The notes beneath the pieces were generated by a model that saw only the letters and a list, made by a program, of their open reading frames with translations, was not told the origin of the DNA and made no database searches. A program made the position numbers and the translations under genes. Shown piece by piece: positions 18,334 through 26,781 of a stretch of 64,000 nucleotides of DNA. The stretch comes from Enterococcus dispar ATCC 51266 (lineage in GTDB: Bacteria > Bacillota > Bacilli > Lactobacillales > Enterococcaceae): assembly GCF_000406945.1 (NCBI RefSeq), contig NZ_KE136354.1, forward strand, positions 2,738,660 through 2,802,659, read 5' to 3'. Positions within the stretch are counted from its first letter, which is position 1; every line of letters begins with the position of its first letter.

Positions 18334-19473
18334 ATGAGAAAAGCATTAATCTTACCAACAAAGTATGTCCAAGGAGAAAATGAATTACTAAATTTAGGTT
18401 ATTTTGTTCAAACATTTGGCAAATCAGCTTTACTAATCGCAAATCCAGAAGATGTCAAACGCGTGAAACCGCAATTAGATGCGACTGCCAAAAAATTTAA
18501 TATCACCTTTATTGAAGGTGGTTTTAATGGTGAAGTTACTCGCGCAGAAACCAAACGCTTGCAAGCTGTAGCAAAAGAAAATCATACTGATGCCATCGTT
18601 GGTTTAGGTGGTGGTAAGGCTATTGATGCTTCAAAAGTAGTCGCAGAAGGCGAACATTTAATTATTGTACCAACAATCGCGGCAACGGATGCACCAACTT
18701 CACATTCTGCTGTTTTATACCATGAGGATGGTTCTTTTGATGATTATGCATACTTTAAACAAAGTCCAAGTGTCGTTTTGGTAGATACAACTGTCATCGC
18801 CAAAGCACCAACCCGCTTTTTAGTTGCTGGTATGGGAGATGCTTTGTCCACTTATTTTGAAGCAAGAGCCACGCATAACTCTTATTCACGGGTAAATGCG
18901 AGCTTACCAATGGGCTCAAGAGAAGGTTTAACACCTAATGCGTCTGGAACGTATGCGGCTTTAGCGATGGCTAAATTATGCTGGACTCATTTGCAAGAAG
19001 ATGGTTTAAAAGCCAAAATTGCAGCGGATAGTAATTTAGTAACAGAAGCTTTAAATAAAATCGTTGAAACCAACATCTTGCTTTCAGGACTTGGTTTTGA
19101 AAGCGGTGGTTTAGCAGCAGCACACGCCATTCATAATGGGATGACGGTTTTACCAGGTGCCCATGGCTACTTGCACGGTGAAAAAGTGGCTTTTGCAACA
19201 ATTGTTCAATTGGTCTTAGAAGATGCGAACAAAGAAGAATTAGAAGCAGTCATGGATTTTAGTGCTTCTGTTGGTTTGCCATTAACATTGGCTGATTTGG
19301 GAGTTGAAACGATTTCCTTTGATGAAGCCATGGCAGTTGCTGAAATTGCTTGTATTCCAGAAGAGTCCATTCATTCAATGCCGTTTCCAATTGTGGTAGA
19401 AGAAGTGGCCAATGCGTTAATTGTCGCAGATAAAATTGGTCAAAATTATAAAGAGCGACACGACTTAGCATAG
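18334..19473 (+). CDS. gldA: Glycerol dehydrogenase (NAD+)
   Basis: The 379-residue iron-/zinc-type dehydrogenase should oxidise glycerol to dihydroxyacetone with NAD+. It carries GLGGGKAIDASKVVAE for the dinucleotide, PTIAATDAPTSHSAVLY, the metal-site GMGDALSTYFEAR, and histidines in AAAHAIHNG and YLHGEKVAF. GAGGAGG lies before the ATG. It is the first gene of the operon; DhaKLM then phosphorylate the dihydroxyacetone formed, which is the oxidative glycerol route known in enterococci. Confidence 0.94.
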   Translation: MRKALILPTKYVQGENELLNLGYFVQTFGKSALLIANPEDVKRVKPQLDATAKKFNITFIEGGFNGEVTRAETKRLQAVAKENHTDAIVGLGGGKAIDASKVVAEGEHLIIVPTIAATDAPTSHSAVLYHEDGSFDDYAYFKQSPSVVLVDTTVIAKAPTRFLVAGMGDALSTYFEARATHNSYSRVNASLPMGSREGLTPNASGTYAALAMAKLCWTHLQEDGLKAKIAADSNLVTEALNKIVETNILLSGLGFESGGLAAAHAIHNGMTVLPGAHGYLHGEKVAFATIVQLVLEDANKEELEAVMDFSASVGLPLTLADLGVETISFDEAMAVAEIACIPEESIHSMPFPIVVEEVANALIVADKIGQNYKERHDLA

Positions 19474-19502
19474 ATTTTTATTGACGAAGGAGTAGGTTAT
19501 CC

Positions 19503-19898
19503 ATGAAAAAAAGTATCTTTTTAGTTTCCCATAGTAAAGAAATTACAGACGGTATTAAAGCTATGGTAGAACAAATGGCTCAAAAAGAAGAAGTAGCTAT
19601 CTTTTCTTTAGGCGGCACAGCTGAAGGGCAATTGGGCAGTGATCCAACCAAAATTATGGCTGCCGTAGAAGCATCACAAGATGCCGCCGTCTACCTTGTT
19701 TTTGCCGATTTAGGCAGTGCGGTGTTAAGCGCTGAATTGGCCTTTGATTTGTTAGCTGAAAATGACCAGAAAAAATATCGCTTAGTGGACGCTCCCTTAG
19801 TTGAAGGTGCCTTTGCAGCAGCAATTACTGCCGGCATTACAGATGATGTTGAACAAATCATGACAGAAGCAAAACAAGCAGGCAAAAAAGGATGGTAA
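19503..19898 (+). CDS. dhaM: DhaM, phosphoryl donor subunit of dihydroxyacetone kinase
   Basis: The 131-residue protein is a mannose-type EIIA-like domain with the phosphorylated histidine at H10 (LVSHSKEI). It takes a phosphoryl group from HPr of the PTS and passes it to the ADP bound on DhaL. It has only the EIIA domain; the HPr- and EI-like domains fused in E. coli DhaM are absent, as in other Firmicutes. It starts 29 bases after gldA, with GAAGGAG in the gap. Confidence 0.92.
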   Translation: MKKSIFLVSHSKEITDGIKAMVEQMAQKEEVAIFSLGGTAEGQLGSDPTKIMAAVEASQDAAVYLVFADLGSAVLSAELAFDLLAENDQKKYRLVDAPLVEGAFAAAITAGITDDVEQIMTEAKQAGKKGW

Positions 19899-19902
19899 AA
19901 AG

Positions 19903-20886
19903 ATGAAGAAGATTATTAATGAACCGGGTATGATTGTGGATGAAATGTTGCAAGGTTTAGTCAAAAGCTATCCTGAATCAATTCACCAAGTGGCTGACTC
20001 GCGTGTTGTGGCAAAAAATGAAACCAAAAAACAAGTTGGTCTAGTATCTGGTGGTGGAAGTGGTCACGAGCCAGCCCATGCTGGCTTTGTAGGGGAAGGG
20101 ATGTTAAGTGCGGCCGTTTTAGGCGATGTCTTTACTTCTCCAACCCCTGATCAAATTGAAATCGCTATAAATGAAGTAGATTACGGAGCAGGTGTTTTAT
20201 TAATTGTAAAAAATTACACCGGCGATATTTTAAATTTTGAAATGGCGAAGGATCTGGCAGCATTAAATGAAATTCCAGTGGAGATGGTCGTAGTTGATGA
20301 TGATGTCGCAGTTGAAAATAGTACGTATACAGCCGGAAAACGTGGCGTAGCAGGAACTATTTTAGTGCACAAAATTTTGGGTGATGCAGCCAGAAGTGGT
20401 CTAAGTTTAAGCGAATTAAAAACGCTGGGGGAAAAAGTTGTCGCTGAAATTAAAACCATTGGGGTGGCCTTAGCTGCGGCAACCGTACCGGAAGTTGGAA
20501 AACCTGGCTTTACTTTAGCAGAAGATGAAATTGAATTTGGTGTTGGTATCCATGGTGAACCCGGCTACCGTCGGGAAAAGATGCAGACTTCAAAAGAGAT
20601 GGCCCAAGAATTAGTTAGTAAAATTTTGTCACAATATGAACAAAAACCTGTTGAAGTTGGGGTGTTGGTGAATGGTATGGGCGCAACGCCGCTAATGGAA
20701 CAATTTGTCTTCATGAATGATGTCTTAAATGAATTAAGCAGTCAAGGTATTGCAGTTACTTTTCACAAAGTGGGCAATTATATGACTTCCATTGACATGG
20801 AAGGACTTTCTTTAACCTTGATTAATTTGAGCGAGAAAACTTGGTTAAGTGCGCTAAACAGTCAAGTAGACACAATTTCTTGGTAA
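19903..20886 (+). CDS. dhaK: DhaK, dihydroxyacetone-binding subunit
   Basis: The 327-residue subunit binds dihydroxyacetone covalently through a histidine, here H217 in GIHGEPG. The glycine-rich GGGSGHEPAHAG (50-61) shapes the substrate site, and the internal AGKRGVAGTI is typical. Length matches the PTS-dependent DhaK subunits rather than the larger ATP-dependent kinases. It follows dhaM after 4 bases, so the two are probably translationally linked. Confidence 0.95.
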   Translation: MKKIINEPGMIVDEMLQGLVKSYPESIHQVADSRVVAKNETKKQVGLVSGGGSGHEPAHAGFVGEGMLSAAVLGDVFTSPTPDQIEIAINEVDYGAGVLLIVKNYTGDILNFEMAKDLAALNEIPVEMVVVDDDVAVENSTYTAGKRGVAGTILVHKILGDAARSGLSLSELKTLGEKVVAEIKTIGVALAAATVPEVGKPGFTLAEDEIEFGVGIHGEPGYRREKMQTSKEMAQELVSKILSQYEQKPVEVGVLVNGMGATPLMEQFVFMNDVLNELSSQGIAVTFHKVGNYMTSIDMEGLSLTLINLSEKTWLSALNSQVDTISW

Positions 20887-20915
20887 AAGTTGGCAAAGAA
20901 AGGACAAAAAAGATA

Positions 20916-21512
20916 ATGGAAATAACCGTAAAAGAATTGCAAGCATGGTTGGCAGATTTTGCAGCTGAAATAAAAGCCAAAAAAGATTATTTAAGTGAGC
21001 TAGACACGCCGATTGGTGACGGAGATCATGGAAATAATATGGCTCGCGGAATGAAGGCCTATGAAGAAAGTTTGGCACAACAAAAACCTGCGACAATTAG
21101 TGATACATTTAAAGTATTGGCAATGGCCTTAATTTCAAAAGTTGGGGGCGCTTCTGGTCCCCTCTATGGCTCAGCTTTTATGAATTTAACCAAAGAAACG
21201 AAAGATATTACAGAAATCACCAGTCAGGTCCAATTAGGAAATTTAATGGCACAAGGCTTAAATGGTATTCAATTACGGGGAAAAGCTGAAGTTGGCGATA
21301 AAACGATGGTCGATGTCTGGTCACCAGTGGTAGCCGCGTTAAAAGAAGAAAATTTAACGGTTGAAAAAATTACAGCTGCTAAAGAAGCTACAAAAGATCT
21401 AGTGGCCAAAAAAGGCAGAGCTTCTTATTTAGGCGAGCGGGCAGTAGGCCATATCGATCCTGGAGCAGCCTCAAGTGCCTTGTTATTTACCACTCTTTTA
21501 ACATATATTTAA
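20916..21512 (+). CDS. dhaL: DhaL, ADP-binding subunit of dihydroxyacetone kinase
   Basis: The 198-residue subunit carries a permanent ADP that is phosphorylated by DhaM and then phosphorylates dihydroxyacetone on DhaK. The three Mg-binding aspartates D30, D35 and D37 lie in DTPIGDGDHGNN. GGASGPLYGSAF and the late GERAVGHIDPGAASS loop bind the nucleotide. I chose ATG at 20916 because it gives the family N-terminus and has AAAGAAAGGA upstream; a longer in-frame start at 20841 would lie inside dhaK. Confidence 0.94.
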   Translation: MEITVKELQAWLADFAAEIKAKKDYLSELDTPIGDGDHGNNMARGMKAYEESLAQQKPATISDTFKVLAMALISKVGGASGPLYGSAFMNLTKETKDITEITSQVQLGNLMAQGLNGIQLRGKAEVGDKTMVDVWSPVVAALKEENLTVEKITAAKEATKDLVAKKGRASYLGERAVGHIDPGAASSALLFTTLLTYI

Positions 21513-21551
21513 AAGCGTAACGAATAAATAGCATTTTAAGAAGGGAAAAAA

Positions 21552-22718
21552 ATGAAAACAAATTTTGATTTTATGATGCCCAGTGTCAATTTTTTTGGTC
21601 CAGGAGTAATTAAAAAAATTGGCGAACGAGCAAAAATATTAAATATGAAAAAAGTCTTAATTGTGACAGATAGTTTTTTGCGTCAAATGGAAAATGGTCC
21701 GGTCAAACAAACAGAAGCAAGTTTATCTGATGCTGGTGTGGCTTATGCAATTTTTGATGAAGTAGAACCGAATCCCAAAATTCGCAACGTGAAGGCTGGG
21801 GCAGCATTGTATCAATCTGAAAATTGCGATGCCATTATAACCGTGGGCGGTGGTTCTGCTCATGATTGTGGCAAAGGGATTGGAATTGTTTTGACCAATG
21901 GTACTGACGTGACAAAATTGGCAGGAATTGAAACGCTAGATAAACCATTACCTCCACTAATGGCAGTTAACACGACGGCAGGTACTGCTTCTGAAATTAC
22001 CCGGCACGCAGTCTTGACAAATGAAGCGACACATTTGAAATTTGTGGTAGTTTCATGGCGTAATGTACCGCTAGTTTCCTTTAATGATCCATTACTAATG
22101 TTAGAGGTTCCAACAAAATTAACCGCTGCAACTGGCATGGACGCATTGTGTCATTGTGTGGAGGCTTACGTTTCAGAAAATCACAATCCGATTACAGATG
22201 CGCAAGCAATTCAAGGAATGAAGTTAATTGGGCAATATTTACGACGTGCAGTGGCAAATGGTCACGATTTAGAGGCACGTACCAATATGGCCTATGCTTC
22301 GTTACTTGCGGGTATGGCATTTAACAACGCTGATTTAGGGTATGTTCACGCAATGGCGCATCAATTAGGTGGTCAATACGATGCGCCTCATGGTGTTTGT
22401 TGTGCTGTATTAATGCCTACTGTTGAACGTTGGAATATGATCGCTAGTCCAGAACGCTTTGCAGATATTGCTGTTTTTTTAGGTGAAAATATTGCAGGCT
22501 TGTCAAAAATGGCAGCTGCTGAGCGGGGAATTGCAGCATTAGAACGTATTTCAGAAGATGTCGGCATTCCTGCAAATATTAAATCCATAGGCGCAAATCC
22601 GGCTGACTTTTCTTTAATGGCAGAAAATGCTTTGAAAGATGGGAATGCTTTTTCAAATCCCCGTAAAGGGACAAAAGCCGATATCGTTTCACTGTTTGAA
22701 GCAGCCTATAATGCTTAA
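21552..22718 (+). CDS. dhaT: Iron-containing alcohol dehydrogenase, 1,3-propanediol dehydrogenase type
   Basis: The 388-residue protein closely resembles DhaT of Klebsiella: VNFFGPGVIKKIGER, TVGGGSAHDCGKGIGI, NTTAGTASEITRHAVLTN, TGMDALCHCVEAY and the iron-site MAHQLGGQYDAPHG. DhaT reduces 3-hydroxypropionaldehyde to 1,3-propanediol with NADH. No glycerol dehydratase gene is in the window, so the aldehyde must come from elsewhere or the enzyme reduces another aldehyde. It is the last gene of the gldA-dhaMKL operon, with AAGAAGGG before the start. Confidence 0.88.
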   Translation: MKTNFDFMMPSVNFFGPGVIKKIGERAKILNMKKVLIVTDSFLRQMENGPVKQTEASLSDAGVAYAIFDEVEPNPKIRNVKAGAALYQSENCDAIITVGGGSAHDCGKGIGIVLTNGTDVTKLAGIETLDKPLPPLMAVNTTAGTASEITRHAVLTNEATHLKFVVVSWRNVPLVSFNDPLLMLEVPTKLTAATGMDALCHCVEAYVSENHNPITDAQAIQGMKLIGQYLRRAVANGHDLEARTNMAYASLLAGMAFNNADLGYVHAMAHQLGGQYDAPHGVCCAVLMPTVERWNMIASPERFADIAVFLGENIAGLSKMAAAERGIAALERISEDVGIPANIKSIGANPADFSLMAENALKDGNAFSNPRKGTKADIVSLFEAAYNA

Positions 22719-22794
22719 CTAAAGGGATAACAGGCGGTATTAAAACCGTCTAAAATAATAGCACCTTTTTTTATTTAACTACTCCTACGCGTCG

Positions 22795-22854
22795 TTTGTT
22801 GACAAAAAGTGTCAACAAAAAGAGCTGTGACAATTGTTGTCACAGCTTTTTTTT
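22795..22854 (+). terminator. Inverted repeat and terminator after dhaT
   Basis: A 10-base inverted repeat, TTTGTTGACA with TGTCAACAAA (22795-22819), is followed by a strong terminator at 22823-22854 (AGCTGTGACAA with TTGTCACAGCT and eight T). The first repeat has no T run and may be an operator or a cruciform. The remaining gap (22719-22976) shows no gene. Confidence 0.75.
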
Positions 22855-22976
22855 GTTTGCTTAGAAAGTTTAGTGAAATATAAGAAATGTGACCACTAAG
22901 CGGACTATTTTAGTTTTAGTGCTAAAAATGATACGCTTACATTGAAAGAAAATTAAATAGTAGAGGAGTGGTGAAA

Positions 22977-23186
22977 ATGGAGGAGAAAGAAAAACAATTA
23001 GCAGACTTGGCTAAAGAAGCAAAAAAAGATAAGACAATGGAAAAAATCGACGAAATGGAAAAAGAATTGCAACTGGATGATGACAATGAAGAAAAAGATG
23101 AAAAAGAAAGCAAAGGCCTTGAAAAGGTGTTAGAAGAGACCCCGTTACCTGGCGCCAATTTTCGTGGCCCCAACCAGACCTTTTAG
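22977..23186 (+). CDS. Small, highly charged protein of unknown function
   Basis: A 69-residue frame begins at ATG 22977 with GAGGAG at 22963-22968. About half the residues are Lys, Glu or Asp, with a heptad-like pattern over residues 1-45 that suggests a coiled coil, a very acidic stretch DDDNEEKDEKE, and a C-terminal LPGANFRGPNQTF tail that differs sharply in composition. There is no membrane segment or cysteine. It stands alone between two terminators. I do not recognise it. Confidence 0.6.
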   Translation: MEEKEKQLADLAKEAKKDKTMEKIDEMEKELQLDDDNEEKDEKESKGLEKVLEETPLPGANFRGPNQTF

Positions 23187-23374
23187 GCAATTAAAAGTAT
23201 AGGTGTAAAATCGTAAAAGATAATACAGGCTCAAATAAAAGCCAGTTTCTTGAAATGTAGTACTTCTAAAAAGTTAGATTTTTAATCTGACTTTTGGAAT
23301 TGCTGCAAAAGAAAATGGCTTTTTTTTTGCTTGGTAACAAAAATTTATAAAAAGTTAGTCAAGTTTCTTTCTTG
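23187..23374. other. Gap with a hairpin between the small protein and the infC promoter
   Basis: The only structure seen is a hairpin at 23269-23296, AAAAGTTAGATT with AATCTGACTTTT, probably the terminator of the small upstream gene. Otherwise no gene or repeat is visible. Confidence 0.5.
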
Positions 23375-23403
23375 TTGACAAAGAATTTTAGATATAGTAT
23401 ATT
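23375..23403 (+). promoter_or_regulatory. Promoter of infC-rpmI-rplT
   Basis: TTGACA at 23375-23380 and TATATT at 23398-23403 are 17 bases apart. Confidence 0.85.
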
Positions 23404-23409
23404 ATACGA

Positions 23410-23538
23410 GTTGAGAAATGAAAGCAGAAGCACCCGCTTCTCGCCTTAGTGAAGATATTGCTGGGCAGAATAGTTAGATCGCTTGTTTACAAGCTGATTT
23501 TGCGCGCGGGTTCGAATTCGAACTCGTTTTTTTATTGC
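23410..23538 (+). ncRNA. L20-type leader RNA
   Basis: The leader between promoter and infC has AGAAGCACCCGCTTCT, a middle helix region, and a terminator made of GGGTTCGAA with TTCGAACTC followed by seven T (to about 23534). This matches the layout of the Bacilli L20 leader, where ribosomal protein L20 binds the leader and promotes termination. Its place before infC-rpmI-rplT supports the call. A covariance-model search would confirm it. Confidence 0.8.
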
Positions 23539-23572
23539 TTTCTCTCTTCAAAAAACTTGGAGGTGAATGACC

Positions 23573-24088
23573 ATAGCAAAGGATATGATGGTAAACGACG
23601 GCATTCGTGCACGTGAGTTGCGTTTGATCGACCAAAACGGTGAACAATTAGGTGTTAAAACTAAAGCAGAAGCATTGAGTATTGCAGAACAAGCCAATCT
23701 TGATGTCGTTTTAGTAGCTCCCGGTGCGAAACCACCAGTAGCGCGGATCATGGATTACGGGAAATATCGTTTTGAACAACAGAAAAAAGATCGTGAAGCT
23801 CGTAAGAAACAAAAAGTGATCAACATTAAAGAAGTTCGTTTAAGTCCGACAATTGATGTCAATGATTTCAATACAAAACTGCGTAATGCACGTAAGTTCC
23901 TAGAAAAAGGAGACAAAGTGAAAGCTTCGATCCGTTTTAGAGGTCGTGCCATTACCCACAAAGAAATTGGTCAGAAAGTCCTTGATCGCTTAGCTGAAGA
24001 AGTTGCGGATATCGCAGTTGTTGAGCAAAAAGCGAAGATGGACGGACGCAGCATGTTTCTAGTGGTTGCACCAAAACCTGAGAAATAA
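23573..24088 (+). CDS. infC: Translation initiation factor IF-3, probable AUA start
   Basis: The 171-residue factor binds the 30S subunit, rejects wrong start codons and stops early 50S joining. The N-domain, the [17 protein letters not shown] linker end and the C-domain with [13 protein letters not shown] are clear. GGAGGTG (23559-23565) is only one base from an in-frame ATG at 23567, but ideally placed for ATA at 23573. The residues after that ATA (AKDMMVN) line up with those after the AUU start of Geobacillus IF-3 (SKDFIIN). A rare start lets IF-3 repress its own translation. It is the first gene of infC-rpmI-rplT. Confidence 0.93.
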   Translation: MAKDMMVNDGIRARELRLIDQNGEQLGVKTKAEALSIAEQANLDVVLVAPGAKPPVARIMDYGKYRFEQQKKDREARKKQKVINIKEVRLSPTIDVNDFNTKLRNARKFLEKGDKVKASIRFRGRAITHKEIGQKVLDRLAEEVADIAVVEQKAKMDGRSMFLVVAPKPEK

Positions 24089-24141
24089 GCGTCAGTCAGT
24101 CAAAGTTCATGAAGAATTGATTTTGAGGAGGAAAATTAGTT

Positions 24142-24342
24142 ATGCCAAAACAAAAAACACACCGCGGTTTAGCAAAACGCGTAAAACGTACCGGTAAAGG
24201 CGGATTAAAACGATTCCGCGCGTTTACAAGCCACCGTTTCCACGGCAAAACAAAAAAACAACGCCGTCAATTGCGTAAAGCAAGCATGGTGTCAGCTGGC
24301 GATTACAAACGTATCCGTCAACAATTAGCTCGTATGAAATAA
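24142..24342 (+). CDS. rpmI: 50S ribosomal protein L35
   Basis: The 66-residue, very basic protein [20 protein letters not shown] begins as L35 does and keeps the [14 protein letters not shown] region. GAGGAGG precedes the start. It lies between infC and rplT in the usual order and is made as part of the large ribosomal subunit under L20 leader control. Confidence 0.97.
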   Translation: MPKQKTHRGLAKRVKRTGKGGLKRFRAFTSHRFHGKTKKQRRQLRKASMVSAGDYKRIRQQLARMK

Positions 24343-24404
24343 GCTAATTGAACCCTTGCTTTACCATTTCAAAAATTCGAGATTTATTTTAGGAGGAATT
24401 AAAC

Positions 24405-24764
24405 ATGGCACGTGTTAAAGGTGGAACAGTAACTCGTAAACGTCGTAAAAAAGTGCTTAAATTAGCAAAAGGTTACTACGGTTCCAAACATACTTTATTT
24501 AAAACAGCAAAAGAACAAGTAATGAATTCATACAACTACGCATACCGCGATCGTCGTCAGAAAAAACGCGACTTCCGTAAATTGTGGATTGCACGTATCA
24601 ACGCTGCAGCACGTATGAACAACTTGAGCTACTCAAAATTAATGCATGGCTTGAAATTGGCTGAAATCGACATCAACCGTAAGATGTTAGCTGACCTTGC
24701 TGTAAACGATGCAACTGCATTTACTGCATTAGCTGACCAAGCTAAAGAAGCTTTAGCTAAATAA
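24405..24764 (+). CDS. rplT: 50S ribosomal protein L20
   Basis: The 119-residue protein [20 protein letters not shown] is L20, needed for early 50S assembly and binding 23S rRNA. In Bacilli it also binds the infC leader and limits its own operon. AGGAGGAATT precedes the start. A long hairpin terminator follows, ending the operon. Confidence 0.98.
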   Translation: MARVKGGTVTRKRRKKVLKLAKGYYGSKHTLFKTAKEQVMNSYNYAYRDRRQKKRDFRKLWIARINAAARMNNLSYSKLMHGLKLAEIDINRKMLADLAVNDATAFTALADQAKEALAK

Positions 24765-24771
24765 TAAAATT

Positions 24772-24849
24772 AAGACTCCTCGTTGTGAAATAGATCTCCT
24801 AAGTTAGAAAAACTAACTTAGTGAGGCATTTCTCTGAGGAGTCTTTTTT
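24772..24849. terminator. Terminator after rplT
   Basis: A long, interrupted hairpin has an outer stem AAGACTCCTC with GAGGAGTCTT and an inner stem CTAAGTTAG with CTAACTTAG, followed by six T. It can also serve the converging exporter gene. Confidence 0.88.
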
Positions 24850-24902
24850 ATTAACCTGATAGATTAACTGAGTAATCCGCAAGATGCGTACATACTATTT
24901 TC

Positions 24903-26258
24903 TTACCCATCTGACCTAGAAGAGCGACTTACTACTAGTAGTAAAAAAATGAAGATAATACTTACAGTAAGATAAACATGATGATAGCCTGCGATATGTT
25001 GGTTTTGTGCTAGAAAACTGCGCTGGTTAATGACACCTAAAATTGTTACTAGAAAACTTTGACCCAAGGTGCGGCAAAGTGTAATAAAGCCAGAAACACT
25101 ACTTAAATTTTCTTGAGTCGCATAAGCTTGAGCGGAAATTACACTGACAGTAACCCCCGTGCCAATGAAAAAGCCAAGAAAACTTGATAGTAACAATAAA
25201 GCACTGTAACCAGTTGTATTGGGTAGGAAACTGAGAATTAAAAAGCCAGCCAGAGCACCCGCTAAGACAAGTTGCAGGAGCTTTTTTTGTTTATAACGTA
25301 AGAGTAATTTGCCTGAATAATAAGAACCAAGAATAAAAAAGATAGAGGATGGTAAAAGTGCAAGACCACCTAATGTAGTGGATAGATGTAATTCAGTTTG
25401 CACCCACAGCGGTAGATAAACTTGAAAGCCAATTAAAGCGCCATTAATTAGGAAGACACAAATTGTAAGTAAACGAAAATTACGAATCTGAATGGTTTGA
25501 ATTGGGACAATCGGAACCGTTGTTTTCGTTTCTTGTCGATAAAAAAGAAAAAGTGTCAGCAATCCTAAAATTAAAAGCGCGCCCCCTATAAATATTTGGC
25601 TCGCCAACAACTGGATGCCACTTAAGGTAATCAGTAGACTGACAATAAGCGCACTATATTGCACAAAACTATTTTGAGAAGAAGGAGCATACATTTTTTC
25701 TTCTTGATAAAATAGTTGAACTAACGTTAAAACAATTAAGATAAAGGGAATATTAATAAAAAAGATCCAGTGCCAGCTAAGTTGACTTAAAATGACTCCA
25801 CCCAGCAAAGGGGCAATAAGCGAGGCAATTCCCCAAGCTGAATTATTTAAGCCCATCACTTTTCCGCGGGTTGAAAGGTCAAATAACTCACCACTTAACG
25901 CAAAAGTCATCGGCATGATTCCACCTGCACCGATTCCTTGGATAACACGAGCTGTCAGTAAAAACCAACTAGAAGGGGCAAAGCCACATAAGGTTGTACC
26001 TAATAAAAAGAGTAATAAACCAGTTTGAAAAATTCTTTTTTTACCATAATTATCTGCCATTCCTCCAAAAATTGGCGTTGCCAAGGCGCTTGAAAAAAGA
26101 TACGTTGAAAAAATGAGAGCAGTGAGATTGGGATTTCCCAAGTCATTGGTAATCGCTCTGGTGGCAGTTACTACAATCGTGGCTTCAATTGCAGTTATTA
26201 ATGTAGCGATATAAATTGCGATAACCATCCATTTTGTCTTTGTTTGGTTCAATACCAA
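24903..26258 (-). CDS. MFS multidrug exporter, DHA2-like
   Basis: The 451-residue protein has about 14 hydrophobic segments, the motif-A loop GGMADNYGKKRIFQ between helices 2 and 3, and RVIQGIGAGGIMP as in drug/H+ antiporters with 14 helices. It should use the proton gradient to export drugs or other toxic compounds from the membrane; the substrate is not clear. The start at 26258 is 8 bases from an AGGAGG binding site. It faces a MarR-type gene across a palindrome, which fits local repression. Confidence 0.86.
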   Translation of the reverse strand: MVLNQTKTKWMVIAIYIATLITAIEATIVVTATRAITNDLGNPNLTALIFSTYLFSSALATPIFGGMADNYGKKRIFQTGLLLFLLGTTLCGFAPSSWFLLTARVIQGIGAGGIMPMTFALSGELFDLSTRGKVMGLNNSAWGIASLIAPLLGGVILSQLSWHWIFFINIPFILIVLTLVQLFYQEEKMYAPSSQNSFVQYSALIVSLLITLSGIQLLASQIFIGGALLILGLLTLFLFYRQETKTTVPIVPIQTIQIRNFRLLTICVFLINGALIGFQVYLPLWVQTELHLSTTLGGLALLPSSIFFILGSYYSGKLLLRYKQKKLLQLVLAGALAGFLILSFLPNTTGYSALLLLSSFLGFFIGTGVTVSVISAQAYATQENLSSVSGFITLCRTLGQSFLVTILGVINQRSFLAQNQHIAGYHHVYLTVSIIFIFLLLVVSRSSRSDG

Positions 26259-26305
26259 TTCCTCCTGTAAAACAATTTATTTGACGAAGTTCATTATATG
26301 ATTTA

Positions 26306-26329
26306 TTATTTGCTTGCGCAAGTAAATAA
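26306..26329. promoter_or_regulatory. MarR operator candidate
   Basis: TTATTTGCTTGC and GCAAGTAAATAA form a 24-base palindrome with one mismatched pair. It lies between the divergent exporter and MarR genes and overlaps the region where both promoters must be. Confidence 0.75.
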
Positions 26330-26352
26330 AACTGCAAAAGGAAGTGCAGCCG

Positions 26353-26772
26353 ATGGAGAACGATAAAAATGAAAGTGATAGTTTAAAACAATTAGCTAGT
26401 GTTAGTCGTCGCTATATTAAATTAGTAGATAATTATCTTGCTCCACATCAATTAAACTCCAGTTTATATTATTACATTTTAAAACTACATGACTATGGAG
26501 ATTTGCCACAAGAAAAATTGGTTCAACTGACAGGGGTCAATGCGAGCAATGTCACACGGGCTATAAAAAAACTAATCGATAGCCAGTATTTAAAACGAAA
26601 AGAAAATCCCAATGACCGTAGAGGCTACGTTCTTTCGCTAACACAAGAAGGACAAGCGATATATCCTATTATTATTGAAGCATTACAACAAGCGAACACA
26701 GCGTTTTTTGCTCCTTTAAACACCGAGGAACAAAAATCGTTTATCGACTCACTTAATAAGTTAAGTGATTAG
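26353..26772 (+). CDS. MarR-family transcriptional regulator
   Basis: The 139-residue winged-helix protein has the pattern of MarR repressors: an N-terminal dimer helix, LTGVNASNVTRAIKKLIDSQYL as recognition helix region, and the wing KRKENPNDRRGYVLSLT with the conserved D-R. It has no cysteine, so it probably senses a ligand rather than oxidation. AAAGGAAG at 26337-26344 supports ATG at 26353 over the upstream GTG. It probably represses the divergent exporter and its own operon, which includes the next two genes. Confidence 0.86.
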   Translation: MENDKNESDSLKQLASVSRRYIKLVDNYLAPHQLNSSLYYYILKLHDYGDLPQEKLVQLTGVNASNVTRAIKKLIDSQYLKRKENPNDRRGYVLSLTQEGQAIYPIIIEALQQANTAFFAPLNTEEQKSFIDSLNKLSD

Positions 26773-26781
26773 GTTGAAAGA

